Assembly: GCF_036997485.1 (NCBI RefSeq)
Contig: NZ_JAWLPU010000001.1
Span: forward strand, 124,001 to 188,000
Reading direction: 5' to 3'
Source of the DNA: Brachyspira pilosicoli
Lineage (GTDB): Bacteria > Spirochaetota > Brachyspiria > Brachyspirales > Brachyspiraceae
DNA length: 64,000 bases
Numbering within the stretch: position 1 is the first letter of the stretch; every line of letters starts with the position of its first letter. Below are positions 34,587 to 44,370 of the stretch, piece after piece. The notes under the pieces were generated by a model. The model had not been told where the DNA came from. It did not search any database and saw nothing but the letters and a program-made list of their open reading frames with translations. The position numbers and the translations under genes were made by a program.

Positions 34587-35426
34587 TTATTTAGAATATT
34601 CATAGAAACCTTTACCAGTTTTCTGTCCGAGTAAACCGCCGCGAACCATTTTTTTAAGCAAAGCACTAGGTCTATATTTAGGGTCTCCAGTTTCTCTTTG
34701 AAGTACTTCCATAATAGCAAGCACAATATCAAGACCAATTAAATCACCTAAAGCCAAAGGACCCATAGGATGATTAGCACCAAGTTTCATAGCATTGTCT
34801 ATACCCTCAACAGAAGCAACTCCCATAGAATATAAATCTATTGCCTCATTAATCATAGGTACTAATATACGGTTAACAACAAAACCAGCTGTCTCATTAA
34901 CTTCAACAGGTGTCTTTCCAATCTCTTCAGATATTTTGATGATTTTTTCAACAACATCTCTTGGAGTATTAATACCAGAAATAACTTCAACTAATTTCAT
35001 AACAGGAGCAGGGTTAAAGAAGTGCATACCAACAACAGGCCTTCCAATACCAGCACCTATTTCAGTAATAGAAAGTGAAGAAGTATTAGAAGAGAAAATA
35101 CAATCAGGCTTACAAATTTCATGTAATTCTCTGAAAGTAGTTTTTTTAACTTCCATATTTTCAAAAGCAGCCTCAACGATTAAATCACAATCTTTACAAA
35201 TATCTTTTAAACCAATAGATATTTTAGATAAAATTTTATCAGCATCAGCTTTCTCCATTTTACCCTTAGCAATTCTTCCGTCAAAACTTTTAGCGATTCT
35301 TGCCTTACCGCTTGCAGCAAATTCTTCTTTAATATCACATAAACAAACTTCATAACCTTCAGTTTGAGCAAAAGCTTGAGCAATACCAGAGCCCATAGCT
35401 CCAGCACCAATAACACCAACTTTCAT
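34587..35426 (-). CDS. hbd: 3-hydroxybutyryl-CoA dehydrogenase
   Basis: 279 residues. It reduces acetoacetyl-CoA to 3-hydroxybutyryl-CoA with NAD(P)H, the second step of butyrate synthesis. The N-terminal Rossmann motif is '[14 protein letters not shown]'. The catalytic His is in '[20 protein letters not shown]', and the C-terminal dimer domain has '[18 protein letters not shown]' and '[18 protein letters not shown]'. Length is typical. AAGGAG lies before the ATG. It follows crt by 55 bp and is the last gene of the unit. Confidence 0.95.
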   Translation of the reverse strand: MKVGVIGAGAMGSGIAQAFAQTEGYEVCLCDIKEEFAASGKARIAKSFDGRIAKGKMEKADADKILSKISIGLKDICKDCDLIVEAAFENMEVKKTTFRELHEICKPDCIFSSNTSSLSITEIGAGIGRPVVGMHFFNPAPVMKLVEVISGINTPRDVVEKIIKISEEIGKTPVEVNETAGFVVNRILVPMINEAIDLYSMGVASVEGIDNAMKLGANHPMGPLALGDLIGLDIVLAIMEVLQRETGDPKYRPSALLKKMVRGGLLGQKTGKGFYEYSK

Positions 35427-35481
35427 TTTAATTTCTCCTTTTTTATAAAAATTTTATAGTTTTATTAAATTTTATTAATTA

Positions 35482-36258
35482 TTACCTATTAACAAATTTT
35501 TCAACTTTTCTCTTTTCTAAGAAAGCAGCCATACCCTCTCTCTGGTCTTCGCTTTCAAAACAATCCCCAAATAACTTTTCTTCTATAATAATACCCATAT
35601 CCATCTCAACATCAAGTCCCCTATTAATAGCCCTCTTACAATTACGAACAGCGATAGGAGCATTATTAGCAATAGTTTGAGCTAATTTTTCAGCCTGGGG
35701 CATAAGTTCAGATTGAGTATAAACAGCATTAACTAAACCAATCCTATAAGCCTCATCAGCCTTAATGTTTTTAGCAGAATATATTAACTGTTTAGCCATA
35801 CCAGCTCCCACTAATCGAGGAAGTCTCTGAGTACCGCCAAAACCCGGAGTAATACCAAGCCCCACTTCAGGCTGACCAAATAAAGCATTATCAGAACAAA
35901 TACGTATATCACAGCTCATAGCTATTTCACAACCGCCGCCCAAAGCAAAACCATTAACCGCAGCAATCACAGGTATAGGGAAAGTTTCTATCTTTCTAAA
36001 CACATCATTACCCTTCTTACCAAAAGCCTCTCCCTCTATCTTGCTTGCCTTACTCATCTCAGATATATCAGCACCAGCAACAAAAGATTTCTCTCCTGCA
36101 CCAGTTAATATCAAACATCTAATATTATTTATATCAACAGCATCTAAAGTTTTATCAAGTTCATCTAAAACTTGAGAGTTAAGGGCATTAAGAGCTTTTT
36201 CTCTGCTAATAGTGATAACAGCAATCATACCCTTCTCTTCATACTTTACAAAATCCAT
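35482..36258 (-). CDS. crt: 3-hydroxybutyryl-CoA dehydratase (crotonase)
   Basis: 258 residues of the enoyl-CoA hydratase family, which turns 3-hydroxybutyryl-CoA into crotonyl-CoA. The oxyanion-hole region is 'AGADISEMS' and 'NGFALGGGCEIAMSCDIRI'; the two catalytic Glu positions are in 'GGGCE' and 'FGQPEVGLGITPGFGGTQRL'. The frame extends to 36321, but AAGGAG lies seven bases before ATG 36258, which sets the start. It is between thl and hbd, which fixes the assignment to the butyrate route. Confidence 0.93.
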   Translation of the reverse strand: MDFVKYEEKGMIAVITISREKALNALNSQVLDELDKTLDAVDINNIRCLILTGAGEKSFVAGADISEMSKASKIEGEAFGKKGNDVFRKIETFPIPVIAAVNGFALGGGCEIAMSCDIRICSDNALFGQPEVGLGITPGFGGTQRLPRLVGAGMAKQLIYSAKNIKADEAYRIGLVNAVYTQSELMPQAEKLAQTIANNAPIAVRNCKRAINRGLDVEMDMGIIIEEKLFGDCFESEDQREGMAAFLEKRKVEKFVNR

Positions 36259-36295
36259 CAATTTCTCCTTAAAATTAAATTTTATATTGTAATAA

Positions 36296-36333
36296 CTAAA
36301 AACAGGTTTAGAAAAACACACTCTCTAAACCTG
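36296..36333 (-). terminator. Intrinsic terminator between thl and crt
   Basis: Perfect 10-bp stem CAGGTTTAGA ... TCTAAACCTG with an 11-base loop, followed on the minus strand by T7. It sits inside what looks like one operon, so it may attenuate crt-hbd relative to thl. Confidence 0.75.
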
Positions 36334-36345
36334 CCAACAAAATTA

Positions 36346-37530
36346 TTACATCTCTACAATGGTAGCACAACCCATACCACCGCCGATACACAAAGTAGCA
36401 AGTCCTCTCTTAGCTCCTTTAGCATCCATCTCATGAAGTAAAGTAACAAGTATTCTGCATCCTGAAGCACCTACTGGGTGACCCAAAGCTATAGCTCCGC
36501 CATTAGGGTTAAGCTGTCTTTCAACATCTATTCCAAGCTCTCTTCCCACAGCAATAGATTGAGCAGCAAAAGCTTCATTAGATTCAATAATATCAAAATC
36601 TTTAATAGTTAAACCAGTACGAGCCAATACTTTTTTAGTAGCAGCAACAGGTCCTATTCCCATAATCCTTGGTTCAACACCGCCTAAAGCACCAGTAACC
36701 CAAGTAGCCATAGGTTTAATTCCTAATTCATTAGCTTTCTCTTCACTCATTACTACAACAGCAGCAGCACCATCGTTTATACTGGAAGAATTACCAGCAG
36801 TAACTCTTCCTCCATCTGGTTTGAAAGCAGGTTTTAATTTAGCCAAACTTTCAACTGTTGTACCAGCCCTCGGACCTTCATCTTTATCAAATACTACATC
36901 ACCTTTTTTAGTTTTTATAGTAACAGGTACAATTTCTCTTGTAAAATTACCTAAATCTTGAGCTTGAATAGCTTTTTGCTGAGACTTAGCAGCAAATTCA
37001 TCTAACTCTTCACGAGTAATAGACCAATCATCACAAATATTTTCTGCTGTAATACCCATGTGATAATTATGAAAAGCATCAGTTAAAGCATCATTAACCA
37101 TAGTATCCACAATAGTGTTATTTCCCATTCTATAACCATAACGAGCATTTTTCAAAGCATAAGGAGCCATACTCATATTTTCAGTACCTCCCGCAACAAC
37201 TATATCAGCATTACCGGCAAGTATCATATTAGCAGCTATATTAACAGCATCAAGCCCAGAACCGCAAACAACATTAAGAGTCATAGCAGGAACTTCTACA
37301 GGCAACCCAGCTTTAATAGAACATTGACGAGCAACGTTTTGTCCCTGTGAAGCTTGTATTACACAGCCCATATAAACCATATCAACTTGATTAGGTTCTA
37401 CTTTAGCTCTTTTTAAAGCTTCCTTAATAACTATAGCTCCTAACTCTGCAGCAGGAACAGTACTCAATGAGCCCCCCATACTTCCTATAGGTGTACGGCA
37501 AGCACTAGCTATTACTACTTTCTTAGCCAT
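36346..37530 (-). CDS. thlA: Acetyl-CoA acetyltransferase (thiolase)
   Basis: 394 residues, biosynthetic thiolase that condenses two acetyl-CoA into acetoacetyl-CoA, the entry of the butyrate pathway. The nucleophilic Cys89 is in '[12 protein letters not shown]'; '[20 protein letters not shown]' holds the catalytic His, and 'CIGGGMGCA' holds the second catalytic Cys near the C-terminus. GGGAG precedes the ATG. It is the first gene of thl-crt-hbd, with a promoter at 37603-37631 and a terminator right after it. Confidence 0.95.
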   Translation of the reverse strand: MAKKVVIASACRTPIGSMGGSLSTVPAAELGAIVIKEALKRAKVEPNQVDMVYMGCVIQASQGQNVARQCSIKAGLPVEVPAMTLNVVCGSGLDAVNIAANMILAGNADIVVAGGTENMSMAPYALKNARYGYRMGNNTIVDTMVNDALTDAFHNYHMGITAENICDDWSITREELDEFAAKSQQKAIQAQDLGNFTREIVPVTIKTKKGDVVFDKDEGPRAGTTVESLAKLKPAFKPDGGRVTAGNSSSINDGAAAVVVMSEEKANELGIKPMATWVTGALGGVEPRIMGIGPVAATKKVLARTGLTIKDFDIIESNEAFAAQSIAVGRELGIDVERQLNPNGGAIALGHPVGASGCRILVTLLHEMDAKGAKRGLATLCIGGGMGCATIVEM

Positions 37531-37602
37531 AATAAAAATCTCCCAAAAAAAATAATTTATTCACATCTTATATATTTTTATTTTTTATAATATGCTTTTT
37601 TT

Positions 37603-37631
37603 AGTATAGTACATTTTTATTTCTAATTCAA
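37603..37631 (-). promoter_or_regulatory. Sigma-70-type promoter of thl-crt-hbd
   Basis: Minus-strand TTGAAT, 17-bp spacer, TATACT, 73 bp before the thl start. Confidence 0.6.
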
Positions 37632-37786
37632 TAAAATAAACATTTTTTTTATTATACCCTTATATAGTATAATATTATTCTAAAATCTACACACTTAATA
37701 AATTAAAAAATAATATTTATGTTAACATAACGTAATATAATATCATTATAAATACAATAAAATATTATTAAATTTATGTTTTATTA

Positions 37787-37815
37787 TTGACATATAAAAT
37801 ATTATTATTTATATT
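37787..37815 (+). promoter_or_regulatory. Sigma-70-type promoter of the cyclase-like gene
   Basis: TTGACA, 17-bp spacer, TATATT, 43 bp before ATG 37859. The gap 37531-37858 otherwise contains only this and the divergent thl promoter. Confidence 0.65.
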
Positions 37816-37858
37816 ATATATTATTAAAAATATAAATAGTTCGTTTGGGAGAGGTTTT

Positions 37859-38521
37859 ATGATAATAGGAAAAGCACAATACGAAGAATATCTAACAAAT
37901 TTTACTGATGAAAAAGTATTTTTTAGTATAAACGAGGGAGAGGGATATATAAAAAATACAAATGCTTCTTCTGTAGTATTATCATTAAAGCTATGCAATC
38001 TATATGGAGTTTTAAATACATTAAAACAAAAAAATATTAATTCATATTTAAAAGACTTTTATAGTAAATCATTACCTATAATAAACAACAAATACGGCGG
38101 AAAAATTGACCAAATTTCAGCTCAATATATAGTAGCAGTTTTTTCAGACAATTTTAAATTTAGAAATACAACATATAGCGATATTTTAAAAGATGCCTAT
38201 AGCTGTGCCAAAGAATTAATATCAACATTAAAAGCAAACAGATACATCGTAAGCATATCCATAGCTATGGGAGACTTATGCTTTTGTCAGGTTTCAGATA
38301 CTGAAGTATTATTTAATGAAGTGGTATGCATGGGAGAACCTATGCTGCTTGCAAATAGATTAATAAATATAGCAGATGCAAATGAAATATTAGTTCCAGA
38401 AAATATTAACCAAATGGTTTATGCTGATAAAGAATTAAGAGCTTCTTGGTCTGTAAGTTCACAAGAATATAATTTTAATGAACTTGGAAATCATTATATA
38501 AAGAAATTAATAAAATTATAA
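37859..38521 (+). CDS. Degenerate class III nucleotide cyclase-like protein
   Basis: 220 residues. The pattern of a class III adenylate/guanylate cyclase homology domain can be followed ('AQYIVAVFSDN', 'IVSISIAMGDLCFCQV', 'GEPMLLANRLINIADANEILVPENIN'). The key residues are changed: the first metal Asp position is in 'LSLKLCN' without Asp, the second (usually GD before the VAVF strand) is 'ISAQ', and the transition-state Asn is Leu although the Arg remains. It is therefore probably catalytically dead and may bind a ligand or partner. GGGAGAGG sets the start at ATG 37859. It is a single gene with its own promoter and a strong hairpin after it. Confidence 0.65.
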   Translation: MIIGKAQYEEYLTNFTDEKVFFSINEGEGYIKNTNASSVVLSLKLCNLYGVLNTLKQKNINSYLKDFYSKSLPIINNKYGGKIDQISAQYIVAVFSDNFKFRNTTYSDILKDAYSCAKELISTLKANRYIVSISIAMGDLCFCQVSDTEVLFNEVVCMGEPMLLANRLINIADANEILVPENINQMVYADKELRASWSVSSQEYNFNELGNHYIKKLIKL

Positions 38522-38568
38522 CTTATCATTAACATACATTTTATATGTATAAATAAATGATAAGTTAT
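38518..38568. terminator. Bidirectional terminator hairpin
   Basis: Perfect 13-bp inverted repeat ATAACTTATCATT ... AATGATAAGTTAT between two convergent genes. Confidence 0.7.
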
Positions 38569-38580
38569 ATAAAACAAAAA

Positions 38581-39411
38581 TCACATATAGAATATTTCAG
38601 GCTCAGCTCTCCTTTCGAACTGTTCTTCTAATTCATGCTGATGGTATAAATAACCCTCATCATCATAATATCTACATTTTTCTGGGCATTTTTTGATACA
38701 AGCACCGCATTTTGTACATATACCAACATATTTACTCACATCATTAAAATCAATAGACCCCATAGGGCAAACATGAGCACATATTTTGCAATTGGTACAT
38801 TTTGACAAATTAACTTTAGGTTTTACTTTTAATATATCAATAGCATGTTCGTGTCTGTCTCTTGGTGTATAATAAGGACGAATAGGGTCATTTCCTCTCA
38901 CTTTAATAGGTTCAGTAGGTATATTATCTACATTTGTTATTTTTTCTACTATTTTATCTACAAAATCTAAAGCAATTTGCATATCTTTTTCATCAGGTCT
39001 ATTAGCTCCCAAAGTATAAGAGAAAGCATGCTCTCCAACAAAACCAGCCCCCGCTATAGTATGAAATCCATTACACTCCAATATATTTCTAAGTTCAATT
39101 AAAGCATCATCAAAATTTCTATTACCAAAAAGCACCACAGGTATAGCCAAAGCACCATTTCCTTTAATATTATTTTTTAAGTAAGGAAGCATTATATTCG
39201 GAACTCTTCCAGCATAAGTAGGAGTTCCACATACTACTAAATCATTTTCTTCAAACTCAAGAACCTTCTCTCTTCTTTTAGGTAAGCTATAATTATATTT
39301 TTCACATTCAACATTAAGTTTTTTAGCAACATTTTCAGCTATAAAAGAAACAATCTTTTGAGTAGTACCTGTAGCGCTGTAATATACAGCATATACTTTT
39401 TTCACTATCAT
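38581..39411 (-). CDS. EFR1-type flavodoxin-ferredoxin protein
   Basis: 276 residues. The N-terminal flavodoxin domain has the FMN phosphate loop 'YSATGTTQKIV' and 'GTPTYAGRVPN'. The C-terminal part carries two [4Fe-4S] motifs, 'CTNCKICAHVCP' and 'CTKCGACIKKCP'. Such proteins shuttle electrons between ferredoxin- and flavin-dependent partners in anaerobes. The start at ATG 39411 follows a purine-rich GGGGGT; the longer frame from 39429 lacks support. It lies next to butyrate genes, where reduced ferredoxin is likely produced, but a direct link is inference. Confidence 0.88.
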   Translation of the reverse strand: MIVKKVYAVYYSATGTTQKIVSFIAENVAKKLNVECEKYNYSLPKRREKVLEFEENDLVVCGTPTYAGRVPNIMLPYLKNNIKGNGALAIPVVLFGNRNFDDALIELRNILECNGFHTIAGAGFVGEHAFSYTLGANRPDEKDMQIALDFVDKIVEKITNVDNIPTEPIKVRGNDPIRPYYTPRDRHEHAIDILKVKPKVNLSKCTNCKICAHVCPMGSIDFNDVSKYVGICTKCGACIKKCPEKCRYYDDEGYLYHQHELEEQFERRAEPEIFYM

Positions 39412-39602
39412 AATATACCCCCATAGCACTTTTATATATTATATTATAATTATGTAAATAAATATATATAAGTCAAGTAAAAACTAAATAAAAGCTAAAA
39501 ATAAAAAATAAAAACAATGTTTTTGTGAAATATAAAATATAAAAATAACAAAATAATAACACATAAATGAAAATTTAAAAAATAATATATAATAAATTCT
39601 AA

Positions 39603-39631
39603 TTGACAATTAAAATTTATTTTACTATACT
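39603..39631 (+). promoter_or_regulatory. Sigma-70-type promoter of the CoA-transferase operon
   Basis: TTGACA, 17-bp spacer, TATACT, 36 bp before ATG 39668. Confidence 0.75.
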
Positions 39632-39667
39632 AGAGTATATCAAAAAATAAATTAAGTGGGAGATTTC

Positions 39668-41017
39668 ATGGATTATATCAAACTTTATAATCAAAAATTA
39701 ACCTCGCCATATGAAGCCGTTAAGGTAATAAAATCTGGTGACTGGATAGATTACGGTTGGGTAACTGCTACTCCAATAGAATTAGATAAAGCTTTAGCAG
39801 AAAGAATGCCTGATTTAACAGATATAAACATCAGAGGCGGTATATTATGCTGGGAGCCTCAAATATTCAAAATTCTTAACCCAGAAAAACATTTCACTTG
39901 GAACTCTTGGCACATGTCTGGTATAGAAAGAAAGGCAATATCAAGAGGGTTTTGTTTTTATGACCCTATTCGTTATTCTGAAATGCCTAGATATTATAGA
40001 GATTTACCTCGCGGTATAGATGTGGCTATGTTCCAAGTTGGACCTATGGACGAAAATGGTTATTTTAGTTTTGGTCCTAATGCTTCACATATGCAAGCTG
40101 TTATAGAAAGGTCAAAATGCGTTATAGTTGAAGTAAATGAGAATATGCCTCGCTGTTTAGGCGCTGACCATATTGGCGGAGAATCTGTACATATTAATCA
40201 AGTTGATATGATAGTAGAAGGAGATAATCCTGCTATAGTAGAATTAGGAGGAGGCGGTGCTGCTACTGAGGTAGATAAAACCGTAGCTAAACTTATAGTA
40301 GAAGAAATACCTAATGGTGCTTGTATACAGTTAGGTATTGGAGGCATGCCTAATGCTGTAGGTTCACTTATAGCAGAATCTGATTTAAAAGATTTGGGGG
40401 TACATACAGAAATGTATGTTGATGCTTTCGTTGATATATCATTGGCTGGTAAAATAACTGGAAATAAAAAGAATATAGACAGAGGAAGACAAACTTATGC
40501 TTTTGGTGCTGGTACTAAAAAGTTATATGATTTCCTTCATAATAACCCTCAATGTTTGTCTGCTCCTGTAGATTATACTAATGATGTAAGAGTAATATCT
40601 TCTATAGATAATTTTATGTCTATAAACAATGCTGTTGAAATAGATTTATTCGGTCAGGTAAGTGCTGAATCTACTGGTACTAAACATATAAGCGGTGCTG
40701 GCGGACAATTAGACTTTGTATTGGGTGCTTATCTTTCAAAAGGCGGTAAAAGCTTCATTTGTTTATCATCAACAGTAAAAGGCAAAGATGGTACTTTACA
40801 ATCAAGAATAGTTCCAAGTTTTGCTAATGGCACTATTATTACAGATACAAGGGCTAATACTCATTATGTTGTAACTGAGTATGGTAAAGTGAATTTAAAA
40901 GGTTTAAGCACTTGGCAAAGAGCTGAGGCTTTAATATCAATAGCTCATCCAGATTTTAGAGAAGAGTTAATTAAAAAAGCTCAAGAATGTAATATCTGGA
41001 GAAACAGCAATAAATAA
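39668..41017 (+). CDS. but: Butyryl-CoA:acetate CoA-transferase
   Basis: 449 residues of the acetyl-CoA hydrolase/4-hydroxybutyrate CoA-transferase family. It moves CoA from butyryl-CoA to acetate, releasing butyrate. The active-site Glu lies in '[25 protein letters not shown]', and '[10 protein letters not shown]' is the CoA-binding loop. The assignment to butyrate (over 4-hydroxybutyrate or propionate) rests on the neighbours thl-crt-hbd and the acyl-CoA dehydrogenase. GGGAG sets ATG 39668; the GTG at 39656 overlaps this site. It is the first gene of a three-gene run with the Bcd fusion and the flavodiiron protein. Confidence 0.88.
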   Translation: MDYIKLYNQKLTSPYEAVKVIKSGDWIDYGWVTATPIELDKALAERMPDLTDINIRGGILCWEPQIFKILNPEKHFTWNSWHMSGIERKAISRGFCFYDPIRYSEMPRYYRDLPRGIDVAMFQVGPMDENGYFSFGPNASHMQAVIERSKCVIVEVNENMPRCLGADHIGGESVHINQVDMIVEGDNPAIVELGGGGAATEVDKTVAKLIVEEIPNGACIQLGIGGMPNAVGSLIAESDLKDLGVHTEMYVDAFVDISLAGKITGNKKNIDRGRQTYAFGAGTKKLYDFLHNNPQCLSAPVDYTNDVRVISSIDNFMSINNAVEIDLFGQVSAESTGTKHISGAGGQLDFVLGAYLSKGGKSFICLSSTVKGKDGTLQSRIVPSFANGTIITDTRANTHYVVTEYGKVNLKGLSTWQRAEALISIAHPDFREELIKKAQECNIWRNSNK

Positions 41018-41070
41018 GAAAATTAGTTTAATTCATAAATAAAACAAATTAATTAAAAAAGGAGAAGCAA

Positions 41071-42996
41071 ATGTTTAAAACAACTGAACAACACGAAGAG
41101 TTTCGTGCTAAGGTCAGAGCTTGGGCTGAAGAAGTAGTAAAACCTATAGCTGTAGAGCTTGACCTTGATAATAAATTTCCAGATGAAGCTGTAAAAGAAA
41201 TGGGAAAAAAGAAATTAGACATTATGGGTATACCATATGCTAAAGAATATGGCGGAGCAGGACTAGACGTTATTAGTTATGCTATAGCCGTAGAAGAACT
41301 TTCAAGAGTTGACGGTGGTGTTGGTGTAATTTTATCAGCTCACACTTCTTTGGGTTCTTACCCTATCGCTGCTTTCGGTACTGAAGAACAAAAGAAAAAA
41401 TATTTAACTCCTCTCGCTAAAGGAGAAAAAATAGGTGCTTTCGGTTTAACTGAGCCTGAAGCTGGTTCTGATGCAGGCGGTACAGAAACTACTGCTGTAT
41501 TAAATGGCGACCACTACATATTAAACGGTGAAAAAATATTCATCACTAATGCTCCTAAAGCTGATACTTATGTAGTATTTGCTGTTACTACTCCTGGTAT
41601 TGGTACTAAAGGTATTAGTGCTTTCATAGTAGAAAAAGGTTGGGAAGGTTTTGAGTTTGGTGAACATTATAACAAACTTGGTATACGTTCATCTTCTACT
41701 GCTCAATTGCTTTTCTCTGATGTTAAAGTTCCTAAAGAAAACTTACTTGGTAAAGAAGGACAAGGTTTCAAAATTGCTATGCAAACTCTTGACGGCGGTC
41801 GTATAGGTATTGCTGCTCAAGCTTTAGGTATAGCTCAAGGAGCTTATGAGGCTGCTTTAGAATATGCTAAAGATAGAATACAGTTCGGACGCCCTATAGC
41901 TCAGCAGCAGGCTGTTGCTTTCAAACTTTCTGATATGGCTACTAAATTACGTGCTGCAAGATTACTTGTTTACAGTGCTGCTTATCTTAAAGAAAAACAT
42001 GAACCTTATGGTATGGAAGCTGCTATGGCTAAACAGTATGCTTCTGATATAGGTTTGGAAGTTGTTAATGATGCTCTTCAAATCCATGGCGGTAACGGTT
42101 ATATTAAAGGTGCTTACATGGTAGAAAGAGCTTACCGTGATGCTAAGATTTGTACAATCTATGAAGGTACTAACGAAATTCAAAGAGTTGTTATTTCTGC
42201 TGCTATACTTGGTAAAATGCCTAAATCTCCTGCTGCTGCTACTGCTGGTCCTATGGCTAAAAAAGGTCCTATCACTGGGGAAAGAAGAAATATCATCTTC
42301 AAAGATGGTTCTGCTCAAGACAAAGTTAATGCTCTTGTTGCTGCTTTACAGAAAGATGGAATCGACTTCTCTGTTGGTATTGACATTAATACTCCTATAG
42401 TTGATGCTGAAAGAGTTGTTTCTGCTGGTAAAGGTATTGGAAGCAAAGAAAATATGAAGCTTGTTGAGAATTTAGCTAAGGCTGCTGGTGCTGCTATTGG
42501 TTGTTCTCGTCCTGTTGCTGAAGAATTGAGATACTTACCTATCAATAGATATGTTGGTATGTCTGGCCAAAAATTCAATGGTAACTTGTATATTGCTTGC
42601 GGTATTTCTGGTGCTAACCAACACTTGAAAGGTATTAAAAACGCTTCTATCATAGTTGCTATCAATATGAAAGCTTCTGCTAAAATATTCAAAAATGCTG
42701 ACTATGGTATTGTTGGTGATGTTACTGAGATACTTCCTTTACTTACTGCTGCTTTAGGCGGAGATGCTGCTAAAAAACCTGCTGAAGTACCTTACAAGAA
42801 AATTAAAAGAATCGTACCTAAGAAAGTTATGGAAATGCCAAAAATATATGTTTGTTCTGGTTGTGGTTATGAGTATAATCCATTCGTTGGAGATCCAGAA
42901 GCTGAAATAGCTCCAGGCACAGACTTTACTGCTCTTCCAGAAGAGTGGGTATGTCCTGAATGTAGTGAAGAAAAAGCTAACTTCATTAAGGCATAA
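41071..42996 (+). CDS. Acyl-CoA dehydrogenase-EtfA-rubredoxin fusion (butyryl-CoA dehydrogenase type)
   Basis: 641 residues in three modules. Residues of about 1-385 are a complete acyl-CoA dehydrogenase with 'FGLTEPEAGSDAGG', 'KIFITNA' and the catalytic Glu in 'IYEGTNEIQR'. Residues of about 445-562 are the C-terminal FAD-binding domain of electron-transfer flavoprotein alpha ('SAGKGIGSKENMKLVENLA', 'GISGANQHLKGIKN', 'ADYGIVGDV') without the usual N-terminal EtfA domain. Residues of about 592-637 are a rubredoxin ('YVCSGCGYEYNP', 'WVCPECSEE'). It probably reduces crotonyl-CoA to butyryl-CoA, or runs in reverse, with built-in electron relay. No etfB is in the window. AAGGAG is at the start. 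Confidence 0.9.
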   Translation: MFKTTEQHEEFRAKVRAWAEEVVKPIAVELDLDNKFPDEAVKEMGKKKLDIMGIPYAKEYGGAGLDVISYAIAVEELSRVDGGVGVILSAHTSLGSYPIAAFGTEEQKKKYLTPLAKGEKIGAFGLTEPEAGSDAGGTETTAVLNGDHYILNGEKIFITNAPKADTYVVFAVTTPGIGTKGISAFIVEKGWEGFEFGEHYNKLGIRSSSTAQLLFSDVKVPKENLLGKEGQGFKIAMQTLDGGRIGIAAQALGIAQGAYEAALEYAKDRIQFGRPIAQQQAVAFKLSDMATKLRAARLLVYSAAYLKEKHEPYGMEAAMAKQYASDIGLEVVNDALQIHGGNGYIKGAYMVERAYRDAKICTIYEGTNEIQRVVISAAILGKMPKSPAAATAGPMAKKGPITGERRNIIFKDGSAQDKVNALVAALQKDGIDFSVGIDINTPIVDAERVVSAGKGIGSKENMKLVENLAKAAGAAIGCSRPVAEELRYLPINRYVGMSGQKFNGNLYIACGISGANQHLKGIKNASIIVAINMKASAKIFKNADYGIVGDVTEILPLLTAALGGDAAKKPAEVPYKKIKRIVPKKVMEMPKIYVCSGCGYEYNPFVGDPEAEIAPGTDFTALPEEWVCPECSEEKANFIKA

Positions 42997-43050
42997 ATAA
43001 TAATTAAGTAAAATGCTTAATTTTGATAAACTAACAAAGGAGGAAATTTA

Positions 43051-44262
43051 ATGCATTGCGTTAGAAAAGTTACTGAAGATTTATATTGGGTTGGAGCTAA
43101 TGAACATCGTTTGGCTCTATTTGAAAATGTTCACCCTTTAACTAGAGGGGTTTCTTATAACTCTTATCTTTTATTAGATGAAAAAACTGTTCTTTTTGAT
43201 ACTGTTGATTGGGCAGTTTGCAGACAATTCTTAGATAATATAGAATATGTTTTAAACGGTAAAAAACTTGATTATATGATTATTAACCACATGGAACCTG
43301 ACCATGCTGCTTCTATTGAAGAAGTATTGATTCGTCACCCTGAAACTCAAGTTATTGCTACTGAAAAAGCATTCATGTTTATGGACCAATTTGGTTTCAC
43401 TATTACTGATGACAAAAAAATTCAAGTAAAAGAAGGCGATTCTAGAAAATTTGGTAAGCATGAAATCCACTTCATCGCTGCTCAAATGGTTCACTGGCCT
43501 GAAGCTATGGTTAGTTTCGACAGCACTAATGGTGTTTTATTCTCTGCAGACGCCTTCGGTTCTTTCATTGCTATAGATGGAAAATTGTTTGCTGATGAAG
43601 TTAACTTCGACAGAGAATGGCTTGATGAAGCTAGAAGATATTATACTAATATCGTTGGTAAATATGGCCCTCATGTACAGCATCTGCTTAAAAAAGCTGG
43701 CGGTATAATAGATAAAATTAAAATGCTTTGTCCTTTACATGGACCAGTTTGGAGAAAAGATTTAGGTTACATTCTTGAAAAATACAATAAATGGAGCACT
43801 TATGAGCCTGAAACTAAAGGTGTATTAATCGTTTATGCTTCTATGTATGGCAATACTGAAGCTATGGCTGGTGTTGTTGCTTCTAAATTGGCTGAAAAAG
43901 GTGTTACTAACACTGTTATGTATGATGTTTCAAGCACTCATGTTTCTTATTTGATTTCTGAAACTTTCAAATATAGCCATGTTATTCTTGCTTCTGTTAC
44001 TTACAACTTGAATATTTATCCTCCTATGCATAATTATTTAGATGATATGAGAGCTCTTAATGTTCAAAAACGTAAGTTCGCTATCATAGAAAATGGTTCT
44101 TGGGCTCCTAAATCTGGTGCTTTGATGCAAGAGTTCATTGAAAACAACTTAAAACAATGTGAAATCATCGACCCTCAAGTATCTGTTTCTTCTTCTATGA
44201 AAGATGCTAATATTGGTGAGATTGATTCTTTAGTTGATGCTATAGTTGAATCTATGAAATAA
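43051..44262 (+). CDS. Flavodiiron protein (FprA/ROO type)
   Basis: 403 residues. The N-terminal metallo-beta-lactamase-like domain has the diiron ligands 'HMEPDH', 'HWPE', 'SADAFGSF' and 'LCPLHGPVW'. The C-terminal flavodoxin domain begins at about residue 253 with 'VYASMYGNTEAMA'. These proteins reduce O2 to water and/or NO to N2O with electrons from rubredoxin. It follows the rubredoxin-containing fusion gene by 54 bp, behind AAAGGAGG, and is followed by a strong terminator, so the fused rubredoxin is the obvious candidate donor. Confidence 0.93.
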   Translation: MHCVRKVTEDLYWVGANEHRLALFENVHPLTRGVSYNSYLLLDEKTVLFDTVDWAVCRQFLDNIEYVLNGKKLDYMIINHMEPDHAASIEEVLIRHPETQVIATEKAFMFMDQFGFTITDDKKIQVKEGDSRKFGKHEIHFIAAQMVHWPEAMVSFDSTNGVLFSADAFGSFIAIDGKLFADEVNFDREWLDEARRYYTNIVGKYGPHVQHLLKKAGGIIDKIKMLCPLHGPVWRKDLGYILEKYNKWSTYEPETKGVLIVYASMYGNTEAMAGVVASKLAEKGVTNTVMYDVSSTHVSYLISETFKYSHVILASVTYNLNIYPPMHNYLDDMRALNVQKRKFAIIENGSWAPKSGALMQEFIENNLKQCEIIDPQVSVSSSMKDANIGEIDSLVDAIVESMK

Positions 44263-44290
44263 TATTAAAAACAACAATTAAAAGCATATA

Positions 44291-44323
44291 AAGTCGGCCG
44301 TAATTTTACGGTCGACTTTTTTA
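44291..44323 (+). terminator. Terminator of the but-Bcd fusion-flavodiiron operon
   Basis: AAGTCGGCCGT ... ACGGTCGACTT hairpin followed by T7, 29 bp after the stop. Confidence 0.9.
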
Positions 44324-44370
44324 TTATTTTTATATATAATTAAAAATATTTGAATAAAAGAGATAATAAT

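Noticed and set aside
34795-35355. 186-codon plus-strand frame opposite hbd
   Set aside because: A complete hbd with all motifs lies on the other strand; long antisense frames are common over such genes.
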